Assembly (NCBI RefSeq): GCF_026745355.1
Contig: NC_079202.1
Span: 8,567,339 to 8,631,338 of the forward strand
Length of the DNA: 64,000 nt
Direction of reading: 5' to 3'
Source: Beta vulgaris subsp. vulgaris
Lineage: Eukaryota; Streptophyta; Magnoliopsida; Caryophyllales; Amaranthaceae
Each line of letters begins with the position of its first letter. The first letter of the stretch is position 1. The notes below the pieces were generated by a model. It ran no database searches. It was not told the origin of the DNA and saw only the letters and a program-made list of their open reading frames with translations. Position numbers and translations under genes: made by a program. Of the stretch, positions 47,401-56,728 are shown piece after piece.

Positions 47401-49454
47401 GCAAAATTTTTAAATTAGGTCCGAGGTTCAATCTGATTTCATGGTTTTGCAATAGTTAATGGTGGGTGACTCAAATTTAGTGTTTAGGCTACTTAGCCAG
47501 GCAAGTTTCAAGAGAAATTAATGATCTGAGAAGATAATTGGGGATGCAGCTAGGTCCAGCAATGAGAATTTAAGGGGGTTGGTGGTGTGGGTGGGCGGAG
47601 TTGCTAGGTTGAGGATCAACAGTGGTATTCCACAGTGGGAAAGGTCTGGCCCCATTAGCTAGCTAATTGATAAATCACGGGGACTTTCCCACAAACTCAA
47701 ATTATTTTCATTCATCATTGCTAACATGCAACTGAAGATCAATGTACTATTGAGCGCCATTCAAAACCATTGATGTTTTTCTTTAAACATCCAGTACTAA
47801 TGTTATGACATAGAGTAATGTTTTAAGTTTGAAAAATGTTATGATGGCTTATCAGGGTAGGACTTCTTGAGAGCTTTCTGAAAGATGCTGTGGGTCGTAA
47901 AGTGTCAATGAGTGTTTGGTGCCCCCTTGCCTGAAATTTAGTAGTTTGTTGTCAAGCAAAGTGTGATAGACAATTAACTTTTTATTGTCATGTTGATCCA
48001 GAATTAGCTGTGACACGGACAGAAAATGCTATGAGTATAAGAGGAGTCCCCCTGACTTTATTAGCCTCGGAGAAGGAAGAAGCCAAGGCTGTTTTGACAT
48101 TATTCCTGAAAAAACAAGGATTGGGAAGTGCAGCTGCATCACGAACCATAAACAAGTCAGATCTTTTTATTGATCACCTCGTGTCCCAGCTTCACTCCAT
48201 CCATAAATCTCGGTATCTCGTAGGTTTGCCTTCAGTGAAACTACCACATCTATAGGTCAAATCCACTTCTTCGTTATATCTATGAGGCAGTTGCCTGATA
48301 AAAAAGGTTTACTTGTTTTTGTATACCTTGCAGGTAGAGAGCTGACAACCCTGGAAATAAGAGATGCTCTTATTCCTTACCTTGAAAACCTGCTACAAGA
48401 GCATGGAAGTAATCTCGTTGATGTAGTAGAAGAGTTTCCAAATATGCCTGTTAAAGAAAAAGTAGCAGCAGAAGTTGTGTCTCCTAATGTGATTATAGAT
48501 TCTAAAAAGCTGCCTGATTTAACTGTCAAATCTCGAAAGCTTAAGGCTATGGCTCGGGTTAGTGGATCTGTCCCAACAGATCAGCTTCCCCAGCATGTTC
48601 TTTATCTGATTGATCTTGGAATGGAACTCGAGGACATCCAGCAGGTTACTCGGAAGTTCCCAGCTTTTGCCTACTACAGTTTGGAAGGAAAAATCAGGCC
48701 TGTGGTTGAGTTTCTTCTTGAACTTGGAATTCCGAAATCAGAACTTCCTATCATTCTTCGTAAGCGACCGCAATTATGTGGAATCAGTCTTTCTGAAAAC
48801 CTAATACCTACCATGAAGTTCTTGGAGAGCTTGGGTCTGGACAAGGAAAAATGGGCAAAAGTGATATACCGCTTTCCCCCCCTCCTTACTTACAGCAGGC
48901 AGAAGTTAATGTCAACAGTTGATTTTCTATACGAAATGGGTCTCACAGTGCCGGATGTTGGCAAAGTTCTGACACGTTGTCCAAACATTATAAGCTATAG
49001 TGTAGAGGAGAATTTGCGGCCAACAGCGGAGTATTTTTCTTTGCTTGGTGTAAATGTGGCTGTGGTTCTGCAAAGATCACCACAGACTTTTGGGTTAAGT
49101 ATAGAGGGAAATTTAAAGCCCGTGACAGAATTTTTCATGGAGAGGGGATATACTTTGGAGGATTTAAGAACCATGATTCAAAGGTATGGGACGTTGTATA
49201 CTTTTAGTTTGGAAGAAAATATGATGCCGAAATGGGAATTTTTTTTAACCATGGACTATCCCCGGTCAGAACTTGTCAAGTTTCCCCAATTCTTTGGCTA
49301 CAGTTTGGAAGAGAGGATTAAGCCTAGGTATGCTCTTGTTAAGCAGTATGGGGTAAACTTGCTACTGAACCAAGTGTTGTCTTTATCAGATGGTGAACTT
49401 GATAAAGTTTTGAAAAGAAAGTTGAAACAAAAGAATCTGAAGGAAAGCCTGTAG
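35304..49454 (+). CDS. MTERF5: Organellar mTERF protein, mTERF5/MDA1-like
   Basis: mTERF proteins bind organellar nucleic acid through helical repeats. Arabidopsis mTERF5/MDA1 is a plastid protein affecting plastid transcripts and stress responses. Exons are 35304-35496, 48002-48223 and 48334-49454, with GT/AG borders. The phases join exactly (1,536 bp, 511 residues). Residues 1-64 are rich in A, S and R with almost no acid, a transit-peptide profile. Residues ~75-160 carry the MDA1-like block ([40 protein letters not shown]). From ~226 to 480 run mTERF repeats with the proline-containing signature ([57 protein letters not shown]). The C-terminus is lysine-rich. No lesions in exons. Intron 1 is 12.5 kb because of an antisense Copia insertion. 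Confidence 0.9.
35497..36519 (+). other. mTERF intron 1, part left of the Copia element
   Basis: AT-rich, unremarkable. Apart from short non-coding frames nothing was recognised. Confidence 0.5.
36520..36947 (-). repeat. Copia 3' LTR
   Basis: Matches 44269-44694 along its length. On the minus strand TATAAATAG lies near 36766-36758, the LTR TATA box. Confidence 0.93.
36954..37480 (-). pseudogene. Copia RNase H remnant
   Basis: Frame 37382-36954 carries the Copia RNase H hallmarks ([23 protein letters not shown] in two overlapping pieces, then [12 protein letters not shown]). Frameshifts join it to the preceding frame (37473-37186). Located at the 3' end of pol, directly before the purine tract and 3' LTR. 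Confidence 0.85.
37383..38335 (-). pseudogene. Copia reverse transcriptase remnant
   Basis: Pieces of Copia RT in order on the minus strand: an N-terminal block near 38290-38080 ([10 protein letters not shown], [24 protein letters not shown]), MDVKNAFLH at 37973-37947 and a late block ([17 protein letters not shown]) at 37558-37510. Stops and frameshifts separate them, so the enzyme is lost. Confidence 0.8.
38367..39199 (+). mobile_element. Dispersed ~0.83-kb repeat (copy 1) inserted in Copia pol
   Basis: Breaks the Copia pol frame. ATGATA flanks both sides (38361-38366 and 39200-39205). It starts TACTAAGGGTCCTGGGTGG and ends AGATCCGCCCTG (reverse complement CAGGGCGGATCT, a common plant transposon end). 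A diverged inverted copy is at 5708-6458. It holds a tRNA-like stretch (A box 38498-38510, B box 38548-38561). No protein. Superfamily unsure (possibly hAT- or SINE-related). Confidence 0.55.
39199..39255. repeat. 28-bp tandem duplication in Copia pol
   Basis: GATACGCTCCTATTTGCCATGG and a near-identical copy (TTTACC) follow one another with a 28-bp period. The right 'ATGATA' flank of the insertion overlaps the first copy. Confidence 0.7.
39256..39938 (-). pseudogene. Copia integrase core/C-terminal remnant
   Basis: Minus-strand pieces [13 protein letters not shown] (near 39910-39872), then [19 protein letters not shown] (frame 39798-39616), then [17 protein letters not shown] with VFVGND- and the VFDE block (39656-39270). 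These are the integrase core and the segment before RT. The core is cut upstream by the 39939-41285 insertion. Confidence 0.82.
40099..40443. mobile_element. Stowaway-like MITE (345 bp)
   Basis: Ends TTCCCTCCCCACAATACTCT and (reverse complement of the right end) CTTCCTCCGTCCCAAAATAC, continuing as imperfect inverted repeats. TA lies on both sides (40097-40098, 40444-40445). Confidence 0.65.
40489..40864. repeat. Foldback element between 46-bp direct repeats
   Basis: A 46-bp sequence ending TTTAGAAAGAATAACCACC is present at 40489-40535 and 40819-40864. Between them lie two ~120-bp inverted arms that start CACCAAATA and include TTCCGAATTCACCATATA-like sequence, meeting near 40650. The direct repeats are much longer than any usual target duplication. 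Confidence 0.6.
41092..41132 (+). pseudogene. Captured first-exon fragment with splice donor
   Basis: ATG GCG GCT TCG opens a short GC-rich coding start ([14 protein letters not shown]) that runs into AG|GTAAGTTC, a consensus plant 5' splice site, followed by TTCTCCTCTTCTTCTCC and TTAGGGTTTGA, typical intron-1/leader sequence. Nothing downstream continues it. Its GC content and splice site differ from the surrounding AT-rich transposon DNA. It is best read as a piece of a host gene carried by the enclosing insertion. The donor gene is not recognised. Confidence 0.45.
41286..41723 (-). pseudogene. Copia protease-to-integrase junction remnant
   Basis: The frame 41723-41499 has the post-protease Copia motif ([21 protein letters not shown]). 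The frame 41509-41289 has the GAG-pre-integrase zinc domain ([17 protein letters not shown], then [13 protein letters not shown] in the neighbouring frame). The integrase core that should follow is interrupted at 41286. Confidence 0.85.
41991..43197. mobile_element. 1.2-kb TIR element filled with ~20-bp degenerate repeats
   Basis: Termini GGGTGCGTTCTTTTCAC and (reverse complement) GGGTGCATTCTCTTCAC, with ATA on both sides (41988-41990, 43198-43200), suggesting a PIF/Harbinger-type 3-bp duplication. Both halves are loose tandem repeats of GACCTGATTGGAACTTATTG variants, with an AT-rich middle. It splits the Copia between gag and protease. Confidence 0.72.
43260..44068 (-). pseudogene. Copia gag remnant
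   Basis: The frame 44068-43877 opens gag ([20 protein letters not shown], a UBN2-type start). Later pieces read through frameshifts. A zinc knuckle [14 protein letters not shown] is encoded at 43344-43303. It lies directly downstream (minus strand) of the PBS. Confidence 0.85.
44241..44254 (-). other. Copia primer-binding site
   Basis: TGGTATTAAGAGTC on the minus strand, 14 bp from the 5' LTR. A variant of the TGGTATCAGAGC site complementary to initiator Met-tRNA. Confidence 0.7.
44269..44694 (-). repeat. Copia 5' LTR
   Basis: 426 bp, the partner of 36520-36947. It begins (minus strand) TGTTGAAATAGC and ends AATTACCCCA. Confidence 0.93.
44695..47050 (+). other. mTERF intron 1, part right of the Copia element
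   Basis: AT-rich non-coding. An imperfect ~93-bp direct duplication (AATCATGTGAATCAAGAGTC at about 46630 and a variant near 46723) and a GT/CA-rich patch near 46510-46560 are the only structures seen. Short frames have no domains. Confidence 0.5.
47060..47337. mobile_element. Mutator-like MITE with 9-bp duplication
   Basis: Inverted ends GGAATAATTGTTTTTAATAA and (reverse complement) GGAAAAATTATTTGTAATAA, extending over about 100 bp per arm with repeated AATAAGTCAACCTT. Exact 9-bp AAATAAATA at 47051-47059 and 47338-47346. It lies in mTERF intron 1, 0.7 kb before exon 2. Confidence 0.85.
47347..48001 (+). other. End of mTERF intron 1
   Basis: Non-coding. A T/G-rich stretch leads to the acceptor GATCCAG at 48001. 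Confidence 0.5.
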
Positions 49455-50247
49455 ACTGTATTGGTGTATTCTTTTTGATGGCTTCTCATATAGGCGGTTT
49501 TGTTAGTTGACTGGAAATATGTTTGATTTGAGGTAGTAGAATGTCATGTTGGAATATGTACTTTGTAATTAGTTCAGTATTCTTTAAGAGCGAGGAATTG
49601 TGAACAGAATGATCAGACTGTTCCACACAATGGGCATTTTTTGCTTTCTGAATCTTGTTACAACGTTGATTGTTACTCCCTCTATCTATTGGTAAATGTA
49701 TACCCAAATATGGGATGGAGGGAGTTCATGTCTAACTTGCTCTTTGCTTATACATGAACAAAAGCATTGCTCTCGTTTCTTCATGGTTTATTGGTTCCAT
49801 AAGCAGGGACGACTGCAGTATATGTGCAGATCCAGCTGTCATTGGGTGGTTGGTATATACGATGCTTGCACTGTCGATTCCAGTCTTTAGATGCTGAGAA
49901 TGATACTGGATTATCAAATAAGGGTGGGTTATACTCATGAAACATATGAATTTAAGCAGTTCAGGGCTGATTCGAGCAACTACCTAGTATCTACTAATGA
50001 TAAGGCGCTGTCTTTGTATTTCATTGTCTTTGCTGCTGATATTCTATGTCTGGATTAGTATATGCTTTTTCACTTTTCTTTTGTTTAGATATCTTTCAAT
50101 TTCAAATTGCTCATCGTAGTTGTTTGTTTCCCCATTTTGGTACTTGCATCAATCTGGTATAGTGAGCAAGAGTCTTCAACTTGTTTAGCAAAGGTTAAAA
50201 AGAACGCTCGACTGTTTAGAGTGGAAAAAGGCTGTTTGGGGAACTTA
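49455..50247. other. mTERF 3' UTR and downstream flank
   Basis: No reading frame of note. A 49-bp Stowaway remnant (49676-49724) lies inside. Transcript end not determined. Confidence 0.45.
49676..49724. mobile_element. Minimal Stowaway remnant (49 bp)
   Basis: Inverted ends CTCCCTCTATC and (reverse complement) CTCCCTCCATCC with TA/TT flanks. Probably a deletion derivative. Confidence 0.6.
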
Positions 50248-50510
50248 TCTATACTAATATATTAAAAGGCGTGCGCAAACAAGAAACGGTGCCACGTGGC
50301 ACTCTTCCTAAGGGAGTTTTACTCCATGTAATCTACAACAATTTAAAAAATAGAAATTGCGTAGTATATGTTTTGATCCCGAAATCTCAGGAACATATAC
50401 TAAACTCTTAACCACTAGACCAGATAACATTTAGTGTTATCATCTTAATTTATAATATTAATAAATGAAAATTTTTCTTATCCGGGGCTTAGCCCGGGCA
50501 TAATAACTAG
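50248..50510 (+). mobile_element. Non-autonomous Helitron, copy B (263 bp)
   Basis: Starts TCTATACTAATATATTAAAA and ends with a GC hairpin (CCGGGGCTTAGCCCGG) about 10 bp before the terminal CTAG, inserted precisely between A and T. No TIR or duplication, as expected. Same family as 32165-32428. On the minus strand it carries a tRNA-like stretch: A box TGGTCTAGTGGTTAAGA (50422-50406) and B-box-like GGGATCAAAAC (about 50380-50370). Confidence 0.9.
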
Positions 50511-51732
50511 TTCTCCATTAAAGGGAGCTAGAGAGGAGAGTCGCATACCAAACGAATTTTACCAAAATAGTCCATTCTCATATGTTTAGGGGAGAATACT
50601 CCAAATACACTATACAGGAACATCTTATTAGCACAATGTAGTGAAGTTTATGTGTTAGGTCAGTATGAGTGTTGCTAGAGGAGATGCATCTTTATATAAG
50701 AGATTACTCTTAAGGCAAATTATTTGAGCCATTCACTAATCACTACCAATTTACCATTAGCGTAAGTTATGAACTAGCCAAATTGATAATTTCGGTAAAA
50801 TAGCAAACTGCTCAAATGTAAGTTAGTTAAAGATAGATGAAAAAAGCATTTAAAGCAGGATCGTTTCACAAAATTAGGGGTTCTGCGTTAAAAAAAATTA
50901 TAAAGATATAAATATTTTTGGTGAATAGGGAGAGACATAAAAATTATTAATGGAGTTTTTCTTGGAGAATAGGAGAAGAAAAAAAACACTAAATAAAAAT
51001 TAATCTCTTTAAATTTTGCATCTAACATTACACTTGATAAAATTGAAAATAAATAGTCTGTAATTAGATTTAGTTTTTTTTTGTATTCCTATAAGCGGAC
51101 AATCAATAAAATTGGACCCTTATATTTTTCGGAATCCTATACAGTTGCTCACCCTACATATGACTTTAACCACCTCTAATCTAAAGTTTACTAGACAATA
51201 TGATGAACAACTGCTAATTGCCAAAGAAACATTTTAGGAATAGAGGAGTATCTTTCTCTAATTTTTTCACCTCAAAATGTTGGGATGAAAGTGGGAGATT
51301 CAATATGCATAGTAAAAAGAAAGAATGTACTTTATTCAAATTAATAATATCATTATTCATTTGTTTTTGGCGCATAGCTTATTGGAGAGTTGTACTATTT
51401 CATACTTATACTACTATATAGTAATTGTCTTGTACATTATTTTTGATCAGCACATCTATAATTGTTCTATTACCTTAAATAGAAAAGTTACCTATCAATT
51501 TGTATGATGTCGAGCCATTTTCTGACTACATCTTTCTCATACTTTCTCTATGCATATTCATGTGATGTGATGTGATGTGATGTGATGTCTCCACTATCTC
51601 GTAGTTCTACTTTATCAGTTTTGTTGTTCTTACGATTATCCTATCTAATCCTAAAATCTACATCACCTACTATCTATTCTTAATAAGCTCATCCAAACTA
51701 CCATGATAATTATTTGATGAAGAAGAGAGTAC
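50511..51732. other. Intergenic AT-rich DNA
   Basis: Holds a (TGTGA)n pentanucleotide microsatellite near 51561-51588. No gene seen. Confidence 0.4.
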
Positions 51733-51988
51733 TCCCTCTGTTTTTTTTATCATTCCTACTTTTATGTACGCGTCTTCTAATGCACGTTTTAAAACTTAAA
51801 TATCTTTCATTATATATTAGTAAAAATTATAACGATTGAATATTAATAAAGTACTAATTGAGACGAATCAAACAAGATCCCACATGACTATGTTTTTTCT
51901 TATAAATTGAGAACATTTGAGAAGATTCTCTCTATGCATGAATAGTGTCAAAATTCCAAGTGAGAAAGATAAAAAAAAACAGAGGGAG
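51733..51988. mobile_element. Stowaway MITE (256 bp)
   Basis: Ends CTCCCTCTGTTTTTTTTATC and its inverted copy, TA duplications at 51731-51732 and 51989-51990. Confidence 0.88.
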
Positions 51989-52088
51989 TATTTCATTGAG
52001 GAATAAGATAATAATAGTTATGATTGAAGATAATGGTTTTTTTTTTATTGAGATTACGTAAGGTTTGTCATTCATAATGTTTTATATT

Positions 52089-52535
52089 TGTTGTGCGGTA
52101 AAAATTGACTTGTACTTCACCAAATTTAGGGATGTGACCACAGAGCTGAGGACATGTCCTGATTTCGTCTGCATGAACAGCAAGCACGTGGCAGAATTCA
52201 GTGTTGAACCAAGTCATAACCCGTTGGAGCAGTTGAGATAATTAAGGGAAACTCGCCATAAGTCTAGGAGATAGTTAGCTGGAAGATTTGTCATTTGTAA
52301 CAACCAATAACCGTAACATTGGTTAGACTTCTTATTATAAATAGATCTGATGTAGCCAAGTATAAGGTATCAGTTCTCACTAGCATTCACTACTCTTACT
52401 CAACACTCGTGTATTCTTTGTCAAGCGTACTCGCAATAATACAATTTAAAGCCTTATTTATTTTTTAAGCTCTTAGATTGATTGCCTAACTATTATTGAT
52501 AGATTGATCCTCCTTGGTGAAATTTATCCAACACA
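52089..52535 (+). repeat. Left LTR of the gag-only element
   Basis: 447 bp. TATAAATAGATCTGATGTAG near 52337 is the likely TATA box. The PBS follows at 52538. Confidence 0.92.
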
Positions 52536-53321
52536 ATTTGGCGCCCACCTGGCGCATCCAGTCTAAAAAAGTGCTCTTTCGAAGTTCGTGTATCACAAAA
52601 ATCCACTACATTACCATGGTTGGAAACATCCCTTCCTTTGTGGAAGAAATCTGGAAGCACCTCAATGAAAAAATCGATATTCTCCAGAAAGAAAATGACG
52701 TCTTGCGTGGCCAAGTCCAATCCGACGTCTCTATGGCGACTTCCTCTTCTCGCCACCAGGCACGCCGTAACATCGAAGGCGCAACCACTCGCCTAGATAT
52801 GGATACCATCACCCCTCCTCGAAGTCTCCCTGCACCACAGAGTTCTCCCATGTTTACCCCAGTCATCTCGCAACATCAACACCTCAAGTGCCACGCCCTG
52901 CTGTCACTACTACTGCTATTCCTTTGGGCAGTGACTTCATAATGGTCGAAGATGAAACCCATCTGCTTGGCTCTAACCCTTTTCAAACCCCCTCAACATT
53001 TCCGATCTTTAGGTCATCATCTTGATCTGTGCCCAATGCACCACCTCGTCCAACACTCCCAATCGAACCTGTGTCACCTTCCCAGAAATTCTTCCACCTC
53101 TACCACCTCGAACTCCCTCTATCACATTCACCCAAAATGTACCCCCTCTGAGTCAACCTGCCAGTGTGCCCGTCACCCATAAAGTAGGCGCCTTAGCCTC
53201 CCATGTCCAGTCTAACCCTAACCTGCCGCCAGGGATGGACTTTCTTCAACATGTCCTTGGTAGCATGAGTGAAGTCATGGAACAAAAGTTTGCCCTTTTG
53301 CAATAAATGATAAAGGGATGG
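52514..53321 (+). pseudogene. N-terminal gag leader region, broken
   Basis: Frames 52514-52942, 52952-53182 and 53022-53306 are pieces of a leader rich in S, P, T and Q. One coiled-coil-like stretch (EEIWKHLNEKIDILQKENDV) matches the start of many Gypsy gag proteins. The pieces are in different frames. They lead into the conserved gag core after 53,320. Confidence 0.5.
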
Positions 53322-53395
53322 ACTTTCTTCAACATGTCCTTGGTAGCATGAATGAAGTCATGGAAAAGTTTACCCTCTTGCAAGAAATGATAAAC
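53232..53395 (+). repeat. 83-bp tandem duplication inside gag
   Basis: GGGATGGACTTTCTTCAACA begins at 53232 and again at 53315. The two units differ at a few sites and the first ends in a stop (GCAATAAATGATAAA) that closes the upstream frame. Confidence 0.88.
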
Positions 53396-54129
53396 AACAT
53401 CCCAAGGATGACCCCTGTAATAGCTGAGGTAAAACCAAATAGCTACGCTGACTCACCTTATGCAGATCATATTAATAACATTGACATTCCTAAAAGGTTT
53501 AGTGCACAAAATATTCAACTATATGACGGGACCATTGACCCCAACGAGCATATTGAGAAGTATAATGTGGGAAGCTAGCTTGTGCAAAGGACTTGGGTCC
53601 ACCCTGTCTGGCCCTGCCTTAGACTGGTTGAGAAATTTGCCGAATGGCTGTATCACCTCATTTACAAAGCTCCAAACTATGTTCAATCAATAGTTCGCCA
53701 GTAGTCGAAAAGTCCATGCAGACTAGTGACCTGTACCGCATTGTCCAACACTATGGAGAAAGTCTTAGAGACTACATCCACAGATTCAACAGAGAGAATG
53801 TGTCCATTCCTAATTGTGACATCCCAACAACTATTGAGGCATTCAGATAAGGACTGTACGAAAATTCTGACCTCTACAAAGATTTGACCAAGTACCCGTG
53901 CACCAAGTTTGAAGATGCATTGAACAAAACTCTTGCTCAAGTTTGGATAGAAGAAGACATGGAAGCTAGAAAGGAGCCTTTTGAACCTGAATGGTCCAGC
54001 AGACAACACACGTGGAATCGGCGACGAGATAACATACTAAAGCCATATGACTGTCCAGCCAAGGACCATTATATTGCTGCAGTAGAAGACGAAGAACCAG
54101 AGTGGATACTCTCTTTCCTCTTCGCCTAA
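53318..54129 (+). pseudogene. Gypsy gag core remnant
   Basis: Three consecutive frame pieces (53318-53578, 53460-53850, 53884-54129) read as retrotransposon gag: RFSAQNIQLYDGTIDPNEHI, then LSGPALDWLRNLPNGCITSF, SDLYRIVQHYGESLRDYIHR and FNRENVSIPNCD. A stop (TAA at 53848-53850) and frameshifts break it. No CCHC knuckle or protease follows. Confidence 0.85.
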
Positions 54130-54184
54130 GTCCAGAATGGCCTTATTTTTCGACCTAGTAGATTCCTCGTCAACCTTGACGTCT

Positions 54185-54889
54185 TCAAGAGAAATTCCTG
54201 CAAAGAAACAAGAAGTGAGAAAATCCAAAATCGGAATCCAAAATCGGAATCCAAAATACATAATCACAATTCTTACCCTTAACCTTCCAGTTAGAAAGAA
54301 GCCACCTATTCTCTTCTCCCATAGAATCTATCTCCACAAAAAAATATCTGGTCATCCACCCTTTATCCTGTCTGTCTGTCTTCAAGATGAGAGGTTGTCG
54401 TTTTGTTCTGGTTGATAAACTAACCTTGCCTTTTCCCCCAAATTTTGGCAACATATGTGTATGCCAGACCCCCTAAAGAAAAATTAAACCCTAATTTTTC
54501 AGCTAAAATATCAGCGGAGACCAGAACTCTCCAGACCACGGGCATCAACTGGCAAGGAGCAACTTCAAGGTGAATGAGGAAGGACTTAATTAAAGGGGAA
54601 AAAGGAATTGATGCCCCATTCAAGAAAGGATACTCATAAAAGCAGGATCGCCCTGGTTTGGTCTAGTCAGCTCTATCACTCTAATGGGTCACAAAGAAAA
54701 TAGTGGAAAGAGGGAGAATTCTTGAGTTGACAGGTCTTCAACATCGAAAGTGGAGAGAGAATTCAGTTTGGAATTTGCGGGTTTAAGAATGTCAGAGGGA
54801 ATGAGGTTATGCTCGCTTTTGTCAGAAGAAGACGAGGAAATGTAAATCTCCTGGGCTATCTTCTTGGAGACATTACTTTTCTTTCCCAT
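54185..54889 (-). pseudogene. Antisense transposon-protein fragment (Transposase_28/'gypsy-type' domain)
   Basis: Minus-strand pieces 54889-54689 (lysine/serine-rich start), 54623-54420 (IPFSPLIKSFLIHLEVAPCQLMPVVWRVLV) and 54454-54185 (QDKGWMTRYFFVEI) match the general pattern of a plant family annotated as 'putative gypsy type transposon' (a PFSPLI-FL---G-APCQL-P--W motif, then a GW--RYFFV motif). It is frameshifted and runs opposite to gag within the same LTR element. Confidence 0.55.
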
Positions 54890-55209
54890 TTGGAAGAAGC
54901 GAAAAAGATTGAAGGAAGAACTGTAAAAAATGGCAAAAATGACAAATTACAGAGAGAAATGTTACCTGGGAGAAGCGAAAGATGGAAATATTGAAGTTGT
55001 GTTTGAAATGGCAAAGGTGGGTTAATAAATGAGTTGTAAAAATGGGAGATTGAAAGAAGTGTAATGATTGTTATTTTTCGAATAGAGAGACATGATGCAG
55101 GCTCCTTGCGTATTCCTAGGTGCAGTAATCACATCAAGAGGGTAGTGGGTAGTTGTAATTTCACTTTTGAAACTTCTGGCACAATTAATCAAGCGAAATT
55201 AGGGATAGT

Positions 55210-55655
55210 TGTTGTGCGGTAAAACTTGACTTGTGCCTGACTAGATTTAGGGACATGACTGAGGACATGTCCTTATTTCGTCTGCATGACCGGCAAGCAC
55301 GTGGCAGAATCCAGCGTTGAACCAAGTCATAACCCGTTGGAGCAGTTGAGATAATCAAGGAAAACTCGCCATAAATCCAGGAGATAGTTAGCTGGAATAT
55401 TTGTCATTTGTAACAACCAATAACGGTAACTTTAGTTTGATTTCTTATTATAAATAGATCTCATTTAACCAAGTATAAGTCATCAATTCTCACTAGCTAT
55501 AATTCACTACTCTTACTCAACATTCTTGTATTCTTTATCAAGAGTACTCGCAATAATACATTTTCAAGCTTTCTTATTTATTCTTTAAGCACTTAAATTG
55601 ATTGCCTCACTATTATGGATAGATTGATCCTCCTTGGTGAAAGTAACCCAAAACA
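55210..55655 (+). repeat. Right LTR of the gag-only element
   Basis: 446 bp, partner of 52089-52535. Confidence 0.92.
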
Positions 55656-55734
55656 ATGTTCAAATTATATTAACTTCTTTCAATTAGATAAGCAGCTTTA
55701 TAAGACATTGTAGTAAGTACCAATAAGTTCTTTT

Positions 55735-56165
55735 CACATGCACAATAATATCTTATAGACTTATACAAATTATTAGAATAGACGGTTATTAAAATTAGAC
55801 GAATCCAATATTGAATTTTTCTAGCATGTCCATTTCATTTTACTCTAACTCAACACTATTTTAGTCATCCATTCTCTTCTCCTTCCTTTATTTTCTTCAA
55901 ACTCGAACTAAAATAGTCAATTTCAAAAAATAACTCGCTACTCTTACTGAACGGATTAAATTAGTCACTAAATAGATTAAATTAGTCATTAAATGGGTTA
56001 GAGAATGTCATTACTGAATGGATTAAACCGATCACGAAATATATTAAACTGGTTCCTTAATAAATTAAATTAGTCACTTTATTAAAAAAAAACTGACATG
56101 TTATTTTTTTAATATTGGACTTGAGCCATGCCTAATTTTAAACTAAAATTAGATGATGACTTACA
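55735..56165 (+). repeat. Dispersed ~430-bp repeat, copy 1
   Basis: Follows the same course as 63560-64000: ATAGACGG, CCATTCTCTTCTCCTTC, then a run of ~21-bp words of the type GATTAAATTAGTCACTAAAT, then TAATATTGGACTTGAGCC and a palindromic TTTAAACTAAAATTAGA-like end. Non-coding. Confidence 0.75.
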
Positions 56166-56418
56166 ATACCAACTGATAAACTTAATACTATAAGTTAAAA
56201 CAAGTTAAATTCATTTGAAATTAATAAACAATTGATTGAAAAGAGTATTGCTGCATTAGAATTCGAGTAGCTAAATTACATAAGAAAATAGTGTAGAGGC
56301 CAGTTAATCTAATTAATAAAGTCTCATAACAATATCTCAAAATTGGGATTGGATCTCATATTTATGGATGATTTTCTGTCACCTCTTATACCCCAAAACT
56401 AAACGTAACAATTCATAA
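56166..56418. other. AT-rich spacer
   Basis: Nothing recognised. Confidence 0.3.
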
Positions 56419-56421
56419 TAA

Positions 56422-56725
56422 GGGGTCGTTTGGTTCACTATTTTTGGGCTTCAAGAAACGAAATCAATTATTGATTCTCTTTTTTCTTGTTTGGTTCAAC
56501 CCCTGCCTCATCAATCCATTAACATTACTTGATGGTAATGGATTCCCCAAATTTGTTACGTTCCCTCCCCTCAAGTAACAAAATCCATTACTTGAAGTTA
56601 ATGGTTACCTTTTATTTTCATTCCTTGACTTGAACCAAATACTCAATAAAGATAACCATCTTTGTTATTATTCCCCTCCTCTATTTATCCATCCTTTCCA
56701 TTCCATATCTTGAACCAAGCCATCC
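56422..56725. mobile_element. Tourist-like MITE (304 bp)
   Basis: Ends GGGGTCGTTTGGTTCA and (reverse complement) GGATGGCTTGGTTCAAG, with exact TAA on both sides (56419-56421 and 56726-56728), the PIF/Harbinger target. The interior repeats TAATGGATT/AATCCATTA pairs. Confidence 0.78.
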
Positions 56726-56728
56726 TAA

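Larger units (their letters stand above)
52089..55655 (+). mobile_element. Non-autonomous Gypsy-like LTR element with gag only
   Basis: LTRs 52089-52535 and 55210-55655 align along their length with scattered differences. Each starts TGTTGTGCGGTAAAA and ends ACA. A primer-binding site TTGGCGCCCACC starts at 52538, 2 bp after the left LTR. It is typical of plant Gypsy-like elements. The 2.7-kb interior encodes a broken gag and, on the opposite strand, a transposon-protein fragment. There is no protease, RT or integrase. It must rely on other elements to move. No target duplication is evident. Confidence 0.9.

Noticed and set aside
55656..55660. ATGTT next to the right LTR of the gag-only element as a target duplication
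   Set aside because: ATGTT occurs near, but 7 bp away from, the left LTR start; not at the correct position.
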